From: Methylovulum sp.
Lineage (GTDB): Bacteria; Pseudomonadota; Gammaproteobacteria; Methylococcales; Methylomonadaceae
DNA length: 15,523 nt
Direction of reading: 5' to 3'
Assembly (NCBI GenBank): GCA_004299465.1
Contig: SCST01000161.1
Location: 1 to 15,523 of the forward strand
The notes under the pieces were generated by a model that worked only from the letters and a program-made list of their open reading frames with translations, was not told the DNA's origin and ran no database searches. Position 1 is the stretch's first letter. Every line of letters begins with the position of its first letter. This document shows positions 14,831-15,523 of the stretch, in pieces. Made by a program: the position numbers and the translations under genes.

Positions 14831-15523
14831 CTATTTTTTAGTCCATTGACAATGTGATTCCGGCTGGTCATAGCCCAGAGTATCCAGCTCAGTTTTAGGA
14901 TGTAAAAAACCTTCAATCGGCGCAACCGCCACCAATGATCGCGGCGCCGCAAGCAATACAGGCTGCCGTAACTGTCCGTCCCAGGCCCTGAACGATAACG
15001 GATTACCCTTATAGCCCTGTAAAGCCAGTTTTTCACTGAACAAATAATCTTTAATCGCCGGCAATTCATTCGAGCCCACGCGTGTAGCCGCCTCGCCAAC
15101 AGCTCTAACCGCCAGGTAAGCCGCGTAATCCTGTTCTTCCATCCAGCGTCCGGCCTGGTCCTTAAAACGGTTTTGGATTTGTACCGCACCCCACTGCTCG
15201 TGAGTGCGATGCCAGCCGGTAGCCGTCAAGCCCTGGGTACCGGCCACCGGCCTGGGCAGCCAGGTCCGGTAGTCCAGGTATTCGCCAAACAGCCCTTGTT
15301 CATCGGCAACGACGAGCACGTCATAATCATCCTCCACCTGGCTAAAGACGGCGACATCCGCCTGGGCGGTACGCCGCGCATCAAAGGTGTGCTCCCAGGT
15401 TTTTTCGGCAACGATGTCGATATTAAAGCGTTTGGCGGAACGTTTAATGGCATCGCTATATAAACGGTCTTCGGGTGCAGGGCCGACGACCAGGAACCAC
15501 TTGGTCCAACGCTTTTTCACCAG
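14831..15523 (-). CDS. Periplasmic substrate-binding protein of the PQQ-associated ABC cluster, partial
   Basis: C-terminal 230 residues; the 5' part lies beyond the right edge, since the frame continues open to the last base. It belongs to the type I periplasmic binding fold related to branched-chain amino-acid receptors. Landmarks are FLVVGPAPEDRLYSDAIKRSAKRF (a domain-opening helix-strand unit), DVLVVADEQGLFGEYLDYRTWLPRPVAGTQGL, YAAYLAVRAVGEAATR and LSFRAWDGQLRQPVLLA near the end. This matches the binding-protein family associated with PQQ alcohol dehydrogenase transporters. A GTG at 15520 could be read as a start but would leave only half of the two-lobed fold. It is followed 13 nt later by the beta-propeller gene. 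Confidence 0.88.
   Translation of the reverse strand: MVKKRWTKWFLVVGPAPEDRLYSDAIKRSAKRFNIDIVAEKTWEHTFDARRTAQADVAVFSQVEDDYDVLVVADEQGLFGEYLDYRTWLPRPVAGTQGLTATGWHRTHEQWGAVQIQNRFKDQAGRWMEEQDYAAYLAVRAVGEAATRVGSNELPAIKDYLFSEKLALQGYKGNPLSFRAWDGQLRQPVLLAAPRSLVAVAPIEGFLHPKTELDTLGYDQPESHCQWTKK

Noticed and set aside
14150..14857. 235-codon plus-strand frame
   Set aside because: It is antisense to the beta-propeller gene and Ser/Thr/Ala-rich, as expected for the complement of repeat-coding DNA.
14818..15189. Long N-terminal extension of the beta-propeller frame
   Set aside because: It overlaps the binding-protein coding region, is Arg-rich shadow sequence, and would place the clear signal peptide in mid-protein.

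Overview
The window looks like a chromosomal segment of a gammaproteobacterium with an estimated G+C content in the mid to high 40s. A methanotroph or methylotroph of the Methylococcales type is the best guess. This rests on the gene set (atpI, cysDN, mpl, a DUF455/NnrS pair) and on the right-hand cluster, which belongs to the ABC-transporter families that accompany PQQ-dependent alcohol dehydrogenases. The taxonomic call is inference.

Left part (1-1845). The 5' part of atpI, running off the left edge on the minus strand, is divergent from a DUF2797 gene on the plus strand. The atpI reading frame uses a GTG start and has a clear sigma70-type promoter. A lone Roadblock/LC7-domain gene follows on the minus strand.

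Central metabolic block (2023-6594, all minus strand). In transcription order the genes are a VanZ-family membrane protein, mpl (murein peptide recycling), cysD and cysN (ATP sulfurylase). CysN carries a C-terminal tail of about 110 residues that looks like a shrunken APS kinase domain without a P-loop. Starting in the same CATG as the VanZ gene, but on the plus strand, is a DUF455 ferritin-like protein. It overlaps by 4 nt with an NnrS-family membrane protein (6593-8568).

Accessory remnant and tRNAs (8662-9973). A P4-type tyrosine integrase, broken by a frameshift and missing its 3' end, lies just downstream of a tRNA-Gly(GCC)-tRNA-Cys(GCA) unit. Consensus -35/-10 hexamers drive the tRNAs. 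One strong terminator hairpin lies between the two tRNAs and one lies after them. The integrase promoter region has three copies of an 8-bp motif, GGTATAAC, one of them inverted.

Right part (9981-15523, all minus strand). A small one-span membrane protein and a 515-residue protein of unknown function come first by coordinate. Then comes a compact operon whose transcription order is a periplasmic substrate-binding protein (cut by the right edge), a secreted seven-bladed YVTN beta-propeller, an ABC ATPase and an ABC-2-type permease, with 13-nt spacing and then two 4-nt overlaps. Its homologues in Pseudomonas putida (PedA1A2BC) have been linked to lanthanide-dependent growth on alcohols. This four-part machine pairs an importer-like binding protein with an exporter-like permease, and it is the most intriguing system in the window.
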